NCBI RefSeq assembly: GCF_907164915.1
Contig: NC_061864.1
Coordinates: forward strand, 3,679,389 to 3,743,388
Origin: Impatiens glandulifera
Lineage: Eukaryota; Streptophyta; Magnoliopsida; Ericales; Balsaminaceae
DNA length: 64,000 nt
Reading direction: 5' to 3'
Made by a program: the position numbers and the translations under genes. The notes under the pieces were generated by a model. The model was not told where the DNA came from. It was given only the letters and a program-made list of their open reading frames with translations, and did not search any database. Positions 34,271 to 45,732 of this stretch are shown here, one piece after another (the stretch's first letter is position 1; each line of letters starts with the position of its first letter).

Positions 34271-35081
34271 TAAATTTTTCAAAAAACAAAATGCAATATA
34301 TAATAATATGGTCATACATGTTTATGTTTAGTGACCAAATAATTAATTATCAAAAAAATCAGATCCACCAACAAAAATCACTTTTTAATTACCTTTTCCT
34401 GCTGATTTTTTTTGGTGAATTTTTTTTTTTTTTTTTTTGTTATATATTCGTTTGCTAGATCCACAAAAAAAAAAAAATCAGCACAATTCATAGAGAAGGA
34501 ATGAGCATAACAGATCCTAAAAAAATAGTTCATTGCATCATTTTCCTTCCCAAATTACAAAATAATGTTTTCCATTAACAATAACTAGACAAAATTAACC
34601 CACTCATAGGCAAATTATAATGGATTAAAAGTATAAGGTCCTAATTTTTCTCAACCTGTTCTTATTTGTTTTTTTTTATATACTCTGCCATATAGATATA
34701 TGCATCAATGATGCAATCAAAATAAATTACTCGCGCTAATTTTCTATCAAAATTTAAGGGAGACTATAAATAATATTGAATCAATTAAAAATCCATATTG
34801 AAAAACTGTGAAAAATTTATAATTCCCAAAACATTTCAATTGACCTCAAAAAATATTGAAACAATTAAACAAATGCATTTGACAAACCGTGAAAAATATA
34901 TAATCCCCAAACATTTCAATTGACCTCAAAAGTTTGTTGAACTCTTCAAAGTAGCATTCAATTCAATTTTATTACATTCAATCTATCAAATAAAGGATAG
35001 ACAAAGTCATAGAATAAAACTTTGTTTTATATTAAAAGATAAACTAACTATGATCTGATTTGATTATAACTCCGATTAGAT
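34271..35081. other. AT-rich spacer of the duplicated block
   Basis: Non-coding sequence alignable with 46810-47530, with an internal near-repeat (AACTGTGAAAAATTTATAATTCCC and CCGTGAAAAATATATAATCCCC). No gene. Confidence 0.5.
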
Positions 35082-35907
35082 GAGCTAGTCAATAGGTTAG
35101 ATAAATACGAAACGATACGATCCATCACGATATTTGTACGGAACGACACGATCCAATATTATCTCATTTGGGTCTAGGGTAATGCTTTTTTTTTTGACAA
35201 AAGTCCATTTCTTTTAGGGCAAAACCCCATTTTGTATAAACCTAAAAATGTGGAGCCTCAAATTGTGAGGCTCGAAATAAGAGGTCCCAAATTACAATTG
35301 GCCCCAATAAGTAGCCATAAATTATGAGGTTAAAAAAAAGATGTCCTAAATTACAATTGACCTGTAATAAGAAGCATCAAATTATGAGGTTCAAAAGAAG
35401 AGATCTTAAATTGTAATTAGTCCCTAATATGAAGCCCCAATTTATTATTTCAGCCAATAATGAATATCATATACCAAATTAAATAATTAGGTATAAATTC
35501 TTATCTAATATTTTAAAAACTATAAAATTTAACATTTATAATATTTAACTAACTTAATATATATTTTAGATAAATTAATAACTTTATGACAACAAATTTA
35601 ACTAATTTTATTTGGATAATCATTTTTATGTTTTAAAAACATTTTAATTAATTGACATTCAAATTATTATTTATGAAACTATATGTTAAAATTTATATTT
35701 ACACATTTTACATATTAAATAATCATTTAAATAAATTTAATACATTTAACTTATTAAATTAATTTAAATTTTCTAAATTAATAATTATATTTTATAATTT
35801 TTACTAACAATATAATTTACTATATATAAATAAATAAACAATTAACATGAGTGTGTCAAGACACGATTGTGTGACACTATAACAACTAGCATTTAGCCCG
35901 TGCATTT

Positions 35908-36432
35908 TGTCACAGCCCAATCTTCTTGGCCCAGGAAGAGGAGGCTTAAGGAGAATGTCACGGCCCAATCCTCCTGGCCCAAGAAGAGGAGGAGGCTTGA
36001 GCCCTCTTAAGCCCAACCCAAGGAAGATTCTAGACTTGAAGGAAGCTGGAAGGAAGGTCCTTGATTAGCGCACCTAATTGAGAGTTAAAAGGAATTCCTT
36101 GATTAGTGCATCACTAATTGACGTATAAAAGGAATGTCCTTAATTAGGAATGTCCTTGATTGATAATTATAAGAAATCCCTAAATTAGTGCACAATCAAT
36201 GTAATAGCTAGAATTAGTCCTATAAATACCTGTGAAGTATTGCATTGTAAATCACCAAGTATTCGAGTAATATACTATTCTTTTTAAGAGTTACTCTCTC
36301 TCTCTAGAATTCTTGTGTCAATTCTATTAAACGCCGAGTGTTGCGTCGAGTAAGACTGACTAATTACTCGTTCTTGCGAAGATCGTAATTAGTGCCACAC
36401 GGATCGTCAGTGAAAAGACTGAGCCCGTGACA
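35908..36432 (+). repeat. 5' LTR (525 bp) with internally duplicated start
   Basis: The first 48 bases (TGTCACAGCCCAATC...) are repeated in variant form from 35956 (TGTCACGGCCCAATC), preceded by the purine-rich AAGGAGAA. A TATA-like CCTATAAATACC is near 36222. The LTR ends GAGCCCGTGACA. Confidence 0.93.
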
Positions 36433-36434
36433 AT

Positions 36435-36446
36435 TGGTATCAGAGC
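36435..36446 (+). promoter_or_regulatory. Primer-binding site for initiator tRNA-Met
   Basis: TGGTATCAGAGC, the standard plant retrotransposon PBS, two bases after the 5' LTR. Confidence 0.92.
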
Positions 36447-36450
36447 TGAA

Positions 36451-38733
36451 ATGACGAGGAGATCGGAAGAAACTTCAAAGGTTGTGGACGAAGTAGAGAA
36501 TCTTCCCCATGAGACCGGAGAAGATGGTAGGAACTCTCGCAAAGTTCAGGCGGGAGGAACCAAAGCTACCAAAGAAAGAGAAAGATCAAGAGACGCTATC
36601 GTTGACATCATCGCCAGGTTGGAGAAGGTAGAACTCACCGTGGCGTACGGATAAGATAATGCCGGGGACCTAGAGGAACGCATTGCCGAGCTTGAGAAAG
36701 AGAGAGACGAGCTCCGAGAAGGAATGCAAGGTGCCCTGAACGAAGGCTTGTTCAAATGTCAAGAGCAAACTCGGATCGTGGAGCAGACCCTCCTTGGTGA
36801 AATCAATACCTTGACTGAGAAACTCGAGGTAATGACTTCTAAGTTACAAGCCACCGAAGAGGATGTGGCCTTACTCAAGAAGGCGGTTGCGCAAGAGTGC
36901 GGACGTGCGCCTATAGGAGTCCCCAATCCGATAAGGATAGACATTCCAAGGCCTAAAGCGTATTTAGGCGAGAGGAACGCGAAAGAGATTGACAACTTCT
37001 TATGGAGTCTGGACCAGTATTTCAAAGCACTCAGCCTAGTAGAAGAGGCGAGGAAGATAGATACTGCCACGACATACATGGAAGACACCGCAATGCTGTG
37101 GTGGAGGCGAAGGAGTATCGATATTGAAAGAGGTACGTGTTCTATCAATACCTGGGGTGAATTCAAGGATGAACTCAAGAGACAGTTCTATCCTGAAAAC
37201 GCCATTCGAGAAGCAAGGGCCAAGTTGCGGCGACTCTCACACAGAGGGAGTATTAAGGAGTATGTCAAGGAGTTCATCGCTACTCTCCTTGAAATCCCTA
37301 ACTACTCAGACGACGAAGCCTTGTTCGCCTTCACTGATGGTCTACAAATGTGGGCGAAGCTGGAGTTGGAACGATGTGGGGTCCAAGATCTAAGCACCGC
37401 TATTGCCGTGGCTGAATCCCTTTTCGAAATGAGAAGGCAAGAGAAACCAAAGTCGATCTATGAGAGGATTGACAAGGGGGAAAATGGTGGAAACCATATC
37501 TACAACAATGAAGACCCAATTAAGTCTACCAAACCCAATGGTAGAGAAGATCGGGAGGAGGAACATGTAGAGAGACCCCGGATAAAGTGTTTCTTTTGTG
37601 AAGGACCGCACAAAGCAAGGGAGTGCCCTATGAAGAATAAACTATCAGCATTGATGGAGGAGCAAGAACGCGTTCACGATGAAGCTCGATTGGGGTCGTA
37701 AAACCTACTTAGTGCCGTTACAGCAAAGTTTGATAAGTCAAAGTCCGCGAAGAAAGGACGACTATTTGTGGAAACTAGAGTAAGAAACCACATGGTTAAA
37801 GCTTTGTTGGATACGGGAGCCAACAACAATTTTCTAGAGGTAAAGGAGGCGAGAAGACTGGGGATTAAGTACACTAAAGAGAAAGGGTGGCTTAAAGCAG
37901 TCAACTCGGCACCAAGTGCGACTTATGGAGTTGCTCGTAATGTAAAGATCAACTTGGGGGAGTGGACCGGCCTTCTGGATTTCTCCATTATCGACATGGA
38001 TGACTACAAAATGGTTCTCGGCATAAAGTTCCTAGACAAAGTAAATGCCATCCTACTCCCTTCTGCCAATATGATGTACATTCTAGAGCAAGGTAATACT
38101 CGCACAATACCTTTAACAAGAGAGGGCAAGAGAGAAACTAGGCACCTATCTGCCATGCAACTCTCAAAAGGTGCGGAGGGCACCTACCCATCATCTTTTG
38201 TCACTATGAAAGAAGATGAGAAAACTGTGTCTAAAGAGAAGATACATCCAGAAGTTACAACTGTCCTAGAGAAAGGTCCTGATATAATATCCACTGGATT
38301 ATCAGAGAAATTCCACCATAAGAGAGAGGTGGATCATAGAGAAGAGTTAGTCAAATGTACTAAACCATCGGCGACGGTTCTTTATCGCATTAAACCTTCC
38401 AAATTGGAGGAATTGAAGAGGCAACCAGAGGAGTTTCCATTCAAGAAAGAGAAGTGCGAAATAGCCAAGACCGCCAAAAGAATGAAGAAATGGGAGGAAA
38501 AGAAGAGAAGACACTTGGAGTTCGGAGGAAACCGAGTGATAATAAAACTTCTCCTCCATCAAGAGAGACAATTTTCCAAAATTCATAAGGGGCTTGTGAG
38601 GCAATACGAAGGCCCTTTCTTAGAAAAGAAACGGGTTAGAAAGCCAGCACGTCGCTCAAAACTTTTATCTCATGTGGAGACATCATCCAAGCCTACAAGG
38701 AGGAAGCGACGAGGACGTCGCCAAATTGAGTGA
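36451..38733 (+). pseudogene. gypsy gag-protease frame with RT/RNase H/integrase core deleted and two stops
   Basis: One frame runs from ATG 36451 to TGA 38733, interrupted only by TAA at 36652 and TAA at 37699. Order: coiled-coil-like charged N-terminus; retrotransposon gag core (SLDQYFKALSLVEEARKIDT, WWRRRS, LKRQFYPENA); a CCHC-type knuckle (CFFCEGPHKARECP, about 37588); an aspartic protease with DTGANNNF (37813-37836); then the first residues of the RT linker (REVDHREELVKC, PSKLEELKRQPEE). The text then passes directly to the integrase C-terminus (MKKWEEKKRRHLEF, HKGLVRQYEGPF). The whole RT, RNase H and integrase core are absent, and the joint keeps the frame. Transposition would need proteins in trans. 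The first stop leaves an open frame from 36724 with the gag core. Confidence 0.9.
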
Positions 38734-38740
38734 GGGAGAA

Positions 38741-39265
38741 TGTCACAGCCCAATCTTCTTGGCCCAGGAAGAGGAGGCTTAAGGAGAATGTCACGGCCCA
38801 ATCCTCCTGGCCCAAGAAGAGGAGGAGGCTTGAGCCCTCTTAAGCCCAACCCAAGGAAGATTCTAGACTTGAAGGAAGCTGGAAGGAAGGTCCTTGATTA
38901 GCGCACCTAATTGAGAGTTAAAAGGAATTCCTTGATTAGTGCATCACTAATTGACGTATAAAAGGAATGTCCTTAATTAGGAATGTCCTTGATTGATAAT
39001 TATAAGGAATCCCTAAATTAGTGCACAATCAATGTAATAGCTAGAATTAGTCCTATAAATACCTGTGAAGTATTGCATTGTAAATCACCAAGTATTCGAG
39101 TAATATACTATTCTTTTTAAGAGTTACTCTCTCTCTCTAGAATTCTTGTGTCAATTCTATTAAACGCCGAGTGTTGCGTCGAGTAAGGCTGACTAATTAC
39201 TCGTTCTTGCGAAGATCGTAATTAGTGCCACACGGATCATCAGTGAAAAGTCTGAGCCCGTGACA
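38741..39265 (+). repeat. 3' LTR (525 bp)
   Basis: Same length as the 5' LTR with substitutions at ATAAG(A/G)AAT, TAAG(A/G)CTG, GATC(G/A)TCA and AAAG(A/T)CTG. The 48-bp start duplication is present (38741 and 38789). Confidence 0.95.
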
Positions 39266-39329
39266 ATTTGCACGAGTAATAATATAAAAACCGTGAAAAA
39301 AAATTACGGATAACATTTTTTATTTTATT

Positions 39330-40282
39330 TTTAACCGTTTTAAGTTTATGGGTGAGTCAACCCACAATCCGACCCAATTATCCATTTACTCAACATCATT
39401 ATATATTAGTTAGTTAAAAAGTTGAACTTATATTAATATTAAAACGTCCCGCGTTTATCAAATTTGGTGTTAAATTTAAAATATAAAGTCTTTTTAACCT
39501 AGTTGGTTAAATAGTTGTATTTGTTTTGTTAGGTTGCAAGTTCGAAACATACCTCTAGCAATTTTATTTTTAACCGTTTTAAATTTAAAAACGGGTCAAC
39601 CCACAATCCGACCCAAGTATCCAAATTAACCACAGCTCTCGACCCGACAATCCGGACACTTTAAAAATTAAGCATCATTATATATATATATATATAGATT
39701 AGTTAGTTAAAAAGTTGAACTTATATTAATATTAAAACGTCCCGCGTTTATCAAATTAGGTGTTGAATTTAAAATATAAAGTCTTTGTAGCCTAGTTGGT
39801 TAAAGAGTTGTACTTGTTTTGTTAGGTTGCGAGTTCGAAACATACCTTTAGCATTTTTAATTTTATTTTTAACCGTTTTAAATTTAAAAACGGGTCAACC
39901 CACAATCCGACCAAAGTATCCAAATTAACCACAGCTATCGACCCGGCAATCCGGACACTTTAAAAATTAAGCATCATTATATATATATAGATTAGTTAGT
40001 TAAAAAGTTGAACTTATATTAATATTAAAACGTCCCGCGTTTATCAAATTTGGTGTTGAATTTAAAATATAAAGTCTTTGTAGCCTAGTTGGTTAAAGAG
40101 TTGTACTTGTTTTGTTAGGTTGCGAGTTCGAAACATACCTTTAGCATTTTTAATTTTATTTTTAACCGTTTTAAATTTAAAAACAGGTCAACCCACAATC
40201 CGACCCAAGTATCCAAATTAACCACAGCTCTCGACCCGGCAATCCGGACACTTTAAAAATTAAGCATCATTATATATATAGA
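39330..40282 (+). repeat. 293-bp tandem repeat with Pol III A and B boxes, three units plus a leading part
   Basis: TTAGTTAGTTAAAAAG starts units at 39406, 39699 and 39992, exactly 293 bases apart. Each unit has TAGCCTAGTTGG (A-box consensus; TTAACCTAGTTGG in unit 1) and about 40 bases later GTTCGAAAC (B-box core), i.e. a tRNA-like head, then CGGGTCAACCCACAATCCGAC and CCGGACACTTTAAAAATTAA. No tail or terminator is obvious. A diverged relative, nearly two units, lies at 50857-51380. Confidence 0.9.
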
Positions 40283-40487
40283 TAACACGAAACACGAATT
40301 TAAACATGAGTTAGCACGGCACGAATAATAGGACACGAAAGAATTCGTGAATTATAATATTCTGAGTGGGTCAAGACACGATACGACACAGATAAGATTG
40401 AGATAGACACAATACGACACGATTAAGAGTCTAACATACGACTTTCCCGAGTCGAATACGAACGTTTATGCACGATACCCAGCTCTA

Positions 40488-40851
40488 GTCACTACGCCAA
40501 GGAAGTTGCAGTCAAATGAGCTATTAATGTTGTTTCGTACTATTACCATAATATTCTTTATCTTGTTGACATTAGTTTTTGATGTTTAATATTTCTAGAG
40601 TAATAATAATGATTTAAGGTGACTGAGATAACCAAGAGATTCGGGTGAGAAACCTATTCAATATTTAAAACAATTTTCAGCATATGTCTTATGAATTAAG
40701 TTTTTGACTAATATATTTAGCATTGATCGGAAATTGGCTGTCAAAATAAAACACATATGGGGAATCGAAAGTGTAGAATAAGTAGAAAGTTCATAGTTGA
40801 TTAATCATTAGGAAGAAGAGAATTCATATTAAAATGAAGCTTGATCTGGCC
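40488..40851. other. Spacer without recognised feature
   Basis: About 360 bases between two short-TIR elements; no gene, no ABCG similarity seen. Probably pre-insertion or another unidentified insertion. Confidence 0.4.
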
Positions 40852-42462
40852 TAGAACTGGGCAATGGGTTGGATAAATACGAATCGACACGATACAATAT
40901 TATCTCATTCGGGTCTTAAGTTGACATGATACATACACGATACGACACGATCACGACACCATTATGAGTTTATACGATCGTAACACGGTTATGAGTCTAC
41001 ACAGGCACAATACGAGTATAGACATGACACAAAACGAGTATACACACGAAACAATATAAACACAATTAATCACATAATCTAAGTTACTAACATTAACATT
41101 CTATAAACCAATTACATTTTTATTCAATTAATAAATTATTTTATTTCATAAATGTAATATTTATAATTAAAATTAAACATACTAAAATATAATATTAAAA
41201 TAAAATATGAACTTAAATAATATAAATTTAAAAAATATAAATAAAAAAAATAAATTATATGAATAGAAATGTAAGTATATTAATAATTTTCTTCGATATT
41301 ACATTTATTAATTATTATTTTTTATCATTTCAATTATTATTAATACATTAAATAATAAATATATGATAATAATTTTAATTTTAATAATATAATAATATAT
41401 ATTTATAATTTCTATCCACATTTTTCACTTTCTTTCCTATTTTCGTACTCAAATTACTCACTTTTATATTAACATTATCAAATTATCAAGTCTTTAAATA
41501 TATTTACATTTTCATTCAATTTATAAATTATACAAGTTAATAAGGAACTTACCTAACATAAAATAATAATTTATTGAATAAGAGGATTTTAAATTAATTT
41601 TATTAATTAAATAAAAATTTAATTTATAAAATTAATATTAATTAAAAAAAATACATTAGAGAATAGTTGTAGAAATATATTTTAACCTAAAAAATCTAAA
41701 ACTACTTTTAATAAATAAAAAATTAATAATATATAAATTCTAATACTTTTTTCCTAAATAAAATGAACAATAATTGCATTTTAGAGCTGGGCATGGTGCA
41801 TAAACGTTCGACTCGAGAAAGTCGTATTAGACTCTTAATCGTGTAGTGTTGTATTGTGTCTCAATATTATCTGTGTCATATCGTGTCTTGACCTACTCAA
41901 AATAGTATGATTCACGGACTCTTTCATGTCGTGTTATTCGTGTCTAAAAATTTATTCATATCGTGCTAACTCGTGTTTAAATTCGCGTTTCCTGTAATTC
42001 CAATTAGATTTTGTTATTTGTCAACATAATCGTGTCTTGACACACTCATGTTAATTATTTATTTATTTATATATTAAATTATATTGTTAGTAAAAATTGT
42101 AAGATATGTAAAATTAATAAATTAATAATAATATTTTATATTTTTACTAACAATATAATTTAATATATATATATATATATATATAAATAATTAATATGAG
42201 TGTGTCAAGACACGATTATTTTAACACGATGATAAAATATAGTCGGAATAACACCAAACACGAATTTAAACATGAGTTAACACGGCACGAATAAACTCAT
42301 GGACACAAATAACACGACACGAAAGAGTCCATGAATCACAATATTTTGAGTGGGTCAAGACACGATACGACACGCATAAGATTGAGACACAACACGATTG
42401 AGAGTCTAACACGACTTGTCTGAGTCGAATACAAACGTTTATGCACGATGCTCAGCTTTAAA
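40852..42462. mobile_element. Short-TIR element (~1.6 kb) rich in CACGACACG motifs
   Basis: The left end TAGAACTGGGCAATGGGTTGG and right end (reverse complement AAAGCTGAGCATCGTGCATAAA) share the short inverted end GARCTGRGCA with the 43463-45160 element, in opposite orientation. The interior is AT-rich without open frame. The right part is a fold-back (see 41786-42462). Confidence 0.7.
41786..42462. repeat. Fold-back: two facing heads of the short-TIR family, ~280-bp arms
   Basis: The head AGAGCTGGGCATGGTGCATA (41786) and its reverse complement ending at 42462 are inverted arms that pair over roughly 280 bases, including CGTGTCTTGACCYACTCAAAAT and TCGTGTCTTGACACACTCAT. The centre is (AT)n. 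Arms differ at many positions, so they are old or came from two insertions. Confidence 0.8.
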
Positions 42463-42639
42463 GTCTTCGACTATCATAAGTGTTATATATGCAAGAACTC
42501 TATAACCAATAGCCCTTATAATTACGATCACCACCGACATTATTGGATTTCCGAGTCCCACCACCTTTACCGATGGAAAATCCCTAATGAAACATGTCTT
42601 ATCGGAACCGCAAGAATAATTATCATCTAGTTTGAACTA

Positions 42640-43325
42640 ACCATTTTCAAACTCATTTTGGTGTAAATGTCACATCAAACAGTAATTCTTCTCCAACCGA
42701 AAACTCATTCTCAAACCCAAAAGAATATTCTTATAATATTCTTTCTTACATCAACTTTTATAACTTTTTAATATCACTCGTATATTTTACAAACTTATAA
42801 ATTATACCACAATATTATAATATCATTCAAATATTTTAAACTTAAATATAAATTAATTATAAAAATTTATTAAAAATATTATATATATATATATATATAT
42901 TAAAGTAATTTTATTTTTTAATATTATTATAATTTTTTAAAATATTATTATAAATTTATGTTATATAAAAAATATTATATAAATTAATTAAATTAATAAT
43001 TATATAAATAAGTTTAATATAAAATATAGGATAAAAATAAAAATATAAACAAATAAAACATATAAATAAATTAAAATATAAATAACTTATATAAATTAAT
43101 TATATAAATAAGTTTAACATATAAAATTGATAAAATAAAAATTGAAGGGTTAAAATGTAAAAAAAAAAAGTATGCGTTTGCTACAGTAGCAACCCAAATA
43201 TGGGTGCTTTAGAGAAAGAATTTGGGATATCTCAAATTAAGTTTGAGTTTGGCAAACAATTGGAGCTACTAATCCTATTTTGGATATATTTTTGGATATA
43301 TTTTGCAGCTCCATTGGAGTTTCTC
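42640..43325. mobile_element. MITE of the same family as 26241-26819
   Basis: It interrupts the ABCG exon between GTTTGAACT and GAATCTAG. The interior CAACTTTTATAACTTTTTAATAT and ACAAACTTATAAATTA matches the other copy. Ends TAACCATTTTCAA and the reverse of TTGGAGTTTCTCTA are degenerate inverted repeats. Confidence 0.7.
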
Positions 43326-43462
43326 TAAGAATCTAGCAGAAGCTTATAAGTATACTAACCTAAGGAGACATACTTTATCCATGAAATGAAATTCGGCACA
43401 CGGCACACGTTGGTAGATCATTATAATAGATCCCAATATAGAGGCCAAATTCTAGTTCATCA

Positions 43463-43737
43463 TAGAGTTGGGCATCATGCACAAACGTTCGTATTCGACT
43501 TGAGCAAGTCGTGTTAGACTCTTAATCGTGTCGTGTTGTATTGTGTCGTGTCTCAATATTATCTGTGTCGTATCGTGTCTTGACCCACTCAAAATATGAA
43601 GATTCACGGACTCTTTTATGTCGTGTTATTCGTATTTACAAATTTATTCATGTCGTGCTAACTTGTGTTTCATGTAATTCCAACTAGATTTTATTATCTA
43701 TCAACACAATCATGTTTTAACACACTCATGTTAATTA

Positions 43738-43768
<31 letters not shown>

Positions 43769-45160
43769 TAAATTATATATTGTTAGTAAAAATTATAAAA
43801 TATGATTATTAATTTATTTTAATTTAGAAAATTTAAATTAATTTAATAAGTTAAATATATTAAATTTATTTTAAAAATTATTTAATATATAAAATGTGTA
43901 AATATAAATTTTAACATATAATTTCATAAACAATAATTTGAATGTTATTTAAAATGTGTTTTAAAACATACAAATAATAATCAAATAAAATTAGTTAATT
44001 TTTTTATATAAAGTTATTAATTTTTTTTTTTTAAATATATATATATATATATTAAGTTAGTTAAATATGATAAATGTGAAATTTTATTATTTTTAAAATA
44101 TTAGATAAAAATTTATACATAATTATTTAATTAGATATATGATATTTATTATTATATATAATTAAAAGTAGTGAAATTTTTTTAATGATAAAATAAAGTT
44201 TTTTTAAATATATTTTTTTAATTTTTAAAATTTTAGAGTGATTTAAGATTTTTTTAAATGATTTTGTGATATACAAATATTAATCAAATATTATTAAAAG
44301 TAGTTTGAGATTTTTTAGGTTAAAATATATTTTTACTACTATTCATTATTGCATTTTTTTAATTAATATTAGTTTTTAAATTAAATATTTATTTAATTAA
44401 TAAAATTAATTTAATCTTTTTATTTTATAAATTATTATTTTTTGTTAGGTAAAGTCTTATTAAGTTGTAAAATTTTGGAGTGATTTAATTTTTTTTAAAT
44501 ATTTGATGTACAATTAAATATGTGATATTATTAGGAGAAATGTGTTAATTTGATAATGATAATGTAAAAGTTGGTAGTTTGAGTAAGAAAATGAAAAAAA
44601 AGTGTGAAAGGTGGGTAAAAATTATAAATATATATTATTATATTATTAAAATTAAAATTATTATTATATATTTATTATTTAATGTATTAACAATAATTAA
44701 AAAACTAATAAGTAATTAATAAAAAAAATATCAAAAAAAATTATTAATAGACTGATCATATTTATATTCATATAATTTATTTTTTATTTATATTATTTAA
44801 GTTAATATTTTATCTTAATATTATATTTTAGCATATTTAATTTTAATTATAAATATTACATTTATTTATTAATTGAATAAAAACGTCTCATGTAACTAAT
44901 TGTGTTTATGTCGTTTCGTGTTTATATTCGTGTTCGTGTCGTGTCTATAATTATGTCGTGTCTATACTCATGTTGTGTCCGTGTCGACTCGTAACCGTGT
45001 TACGATCATATAAACTCATAATTGTGTCGTGATCGTATCGTCTCGTGTTTATATAGTGTCAACCCAAGACCCGAATGAGATAATATCGTATCACGTCGTT
45101 CCGTACAAATATCGTGTTGGATCGTGTCGATTCGTATTTATCTAACACATTGTCCAGCTC
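43463..45160. mobile_element. Short-TIR element (1.7 kb) inserted in the ABCG pseudogene, 5-bp target duplication
   Basis: Starts TAGAGTTGGGCATCATGC and ends ACATTGTCCAGCTC; CATCA flanks both sides (43458-43462 and 45161-45165). Intact gene A has a single CATCA at this point (GGTCCATCACCATGG), so this is a true insertion with an exact 5-bp duplication. Both terminal zones are dense in CGTGTCGTG/CGTATCGTG words; the middle is AT-rich and non-coding. Confidence 0.82.
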
Positions 45161-45732
45161 CATCACCATGGCCCCGAAGACTAGACCTAACATATTTGAG
45201 GCCAATACACATAGTAGTGTTGCAAAAAGTGTCCCAAAGAAGTTTGGGGCTGTGGGTTTGAGGTCAGTCATCCAATAGACTATAGTGATAAATAACGTTT
45301 GAAGGACATTATGTGACTAATTGTGTTTATGTCGTTTCGTGTTTATACTCGTGTTCGTGTCGTGTCTATAATTATGTCGTATCTATACTCATGTTGTGTC
45401 CGTGTCGACTCGTAACCGTGTTACGATTATATAAACTCATAATCGTGTCGTGATCGTATCGTTTCGTACTTATATAGTGTCAACCCAAGACCCGAATGAG
45501 ATAATATCGTATCGCGTCGTTCCGTACAAATATCGTGTTGGATCGTGTCGGTTCGTATTTATCTAATCCATTGTCCAGCCCCGTCACCATGGCCCTGAGG
45601 ACTAAAACTAAGCCTATTTGAGGCCAATACACATAGTAGTGTTGCAAAAAGTGTCCCAAAGAAGTTTGGAGCTGTGGGTTTGAGGTCAGCCATCCAATAG
45701 ACTACAGTGATAAATAACGTTGGCAGGACAAG
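44891..45732. repeat. 421-bp tandem duplication spanning element end and ABCG exon
   Basis: TGTAACTAATTGTGTTTATG at 44891 recurs as TGTGACTAATTGTGTTTATG at 45312. Each copy holds the right end of the short-TIR element plus ~140 bases of ABCG exon 4. The duplication therefore happened after the element inserted. Confidence 0.88.

Larger units (their letters stand above)
33330..35080. repeat. ABCG-cluster downstream block, copy 1
   Basis: Sequence from TTCTATTTGACTGACC through the tRNA-Lys-like gene to TATAACTCCGA matches 45855-47560, the DNA just downstream of intact ABCG gene A. The last ~25 bases (TTGATTATAACTCCGA) correspond to the 3' end of that gene's exon 4. The block therefore marks one unit of a tandem ABCG duplication. 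Confidence 0.85.
35908..39265 (+). mobile_element. Non-autonomous Ty3/gypsy retrotransposon, young
   Basis: Two 525-bp LTRs (35908-36432 and 38741-39265), ends TGTCAC/GTGACA, differ at four positions only. TGGTATCAGAGC, complementary to initiator tRNA-Met, begins 2 bases after the 5' LTR. A purine tract GAGTGAGGGAGAA precedes the 3' LTR. ATTT flanks both ends (a 4-base direct repeat; 5 is usual). The interior encodes gag and protease, then jumps from the start of reverse transcriptase to the end of integrase. Confidence 0.93.
35082..40487. mobile_element. Short-TIR element family member, itself invaded
   Basis: The left end (GAGCTAGTCAATAGGTTAG, then ATAAATACGAAACGATACG) and right end (GAACGTTTATGCACGATACC followed by CAGCTC) match the two ends of the elements at 40852-42462 and 43463-45160. 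Inside sit the gypsy element 35908-39265 and the 293-bp repeats 39330-40282. No open frame belongs to the host element. Non-autonomous; superfamily unknown. Confidence 0.6.
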
